Translations under genes and position numbers: made by a program
The notes under the pieces: model-generated
Told to the model about the DNA's origin: nothing
The model's database searches: none
Seen by the model: only the letters and a program-made list of their open reading frames with translations
NCBI GenBank assembly: GCA_030447245.1
Contig: JAUJPG010000009.1
Coordinates: forward strand, 49,954-113,953
Source: Chloroflexota bacterium
Lineage (GTDB): Bacteria; Chloroflexota; UBA6077; JACCZL01
Length of the DNA: 64,000 nt
Reading direction: 5' to 3'
In this document: piece after piece, positions 63,860 to 64,000 of the stretch
Layout: every line of letters begins with the position of its first letter
Position numbering within the stretch: the stretch's first letter is position 1

Positions 63860-64000
63860 ATGGGTCAGAAAGTCCATCCGATCGGGTTCCGACTCGGCAT
63901 CAACGTGGGCGGTCGCCACGTCAAGGAGTGGCAGGGCCGCTGGTACGCCGACAAGGATTACACCAAGTTCTTGCACGAGGACCTGCGGGTCCGGCAGACG
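63860..64000 (+). CDS. rpsC: 30S ribosomal protein S3, N-terminal part (cut by window end)
   Basis: The first 47 residues, [20 protein letters not shown] and then [20 protein letters not shown], match S3. ATG 63860 directly follows the rplV stop. The KH domain and the C-terminal domain lie beyond the window. Confidence 0.97.
   Translation, partial: MGQKVHPIGFRLGINVGGRHVKEWQGRWYADKDYTKFLHEDLRVRQT

Overview
The window is a GC-rich (roughly two-thirds G+C) bacterial chromosome segment that looks like a Chloroflexota genome, probably close to Thermomicrobia. This is an inference from gene content and protein style: secreted proteins with FGYP-type motifs and clan-A glycoside-hydrolase-like domains, a DUF5602/TTHB210-like protein, an F420-type oxidoreductase, a large charged insert in RpoC, and GTG/TTG starts behind strong GGAGG sites. 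No 16S gene is present, so the placement is tentative.

Layout. 0-8 kb: the 5' end of pyruvate phosphate dikinase, a dead IS4-type element, a VapBC pair with a direct-repeat operator, the greA-lysS-serS cluster, and a decayed integrase-type IS with well preserved double-box ends. 8-13.5 kb: two secreted glycoside-hydrolase-like proteins and a frameshifted argS. 13.5-22 kb: an accessory island. A 5' piece of an MntA-type nucleotidyltransferase is cut by a truncated transposase. Then come an XRE/STAND regulator divergent from a cupin, an FAD oxidoreductase, a DUF5602-like protein and an F420-type (LLM) oxidoreductase, and finally an IS1182-type remnant and a 3' piece of a HepT-type HEPN gene. 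22-22.8 kb: tRNA-Ser(CGA), a 35-codon ORF, tRNA-Ser(GGA), a 127-bp tandem duplication carrying a tRNA 3' half, and tRNA-Leu(TAG). 22.9-33.4 kb: a third glycoside-hydrolase-like paralogue, mutS-mutL, tig-clpP-clpX and a cupin.

33.4-38.7 kb (minus strand): yceD-rpmF-fabG-accC-nusB-acpP-tatC, a lipid synthesis and growth cluster. 38.8-46.6 kb: Ldh-type dehydrogenase, carboxymuconolactone decarboxylase family protein, aldo/keto reductase, 3-hydroxyisobutyrate dehydrogenase-like protein, then a GH1 glucosidase translationally coupled to a YbhN-like membrane protein and divergent from a membrane glycosyltransferase. 47-64 kb: the transcription/translation core rpoB-rpoC-rpsL-rpsG-fusA-tuf-rpsJ-rplC-rplD-rplW-rplB-rpsS-rplV-rpsC, cut by the window end.

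Many indispensable genes (argS, mutS, tuf, rpsJ, rplC, rplD, rplW, rplB) are broken by one- or two-base indels, while long stretches (about 27-43 kb and 44-58.9 kb) are clean. The simplest reading is unpolished long-read or low-coverage assembly in patches, so isolated frameshifts here should not be read as biology. The transposase, mntA and hepT remnants differ: they lack whole domains.
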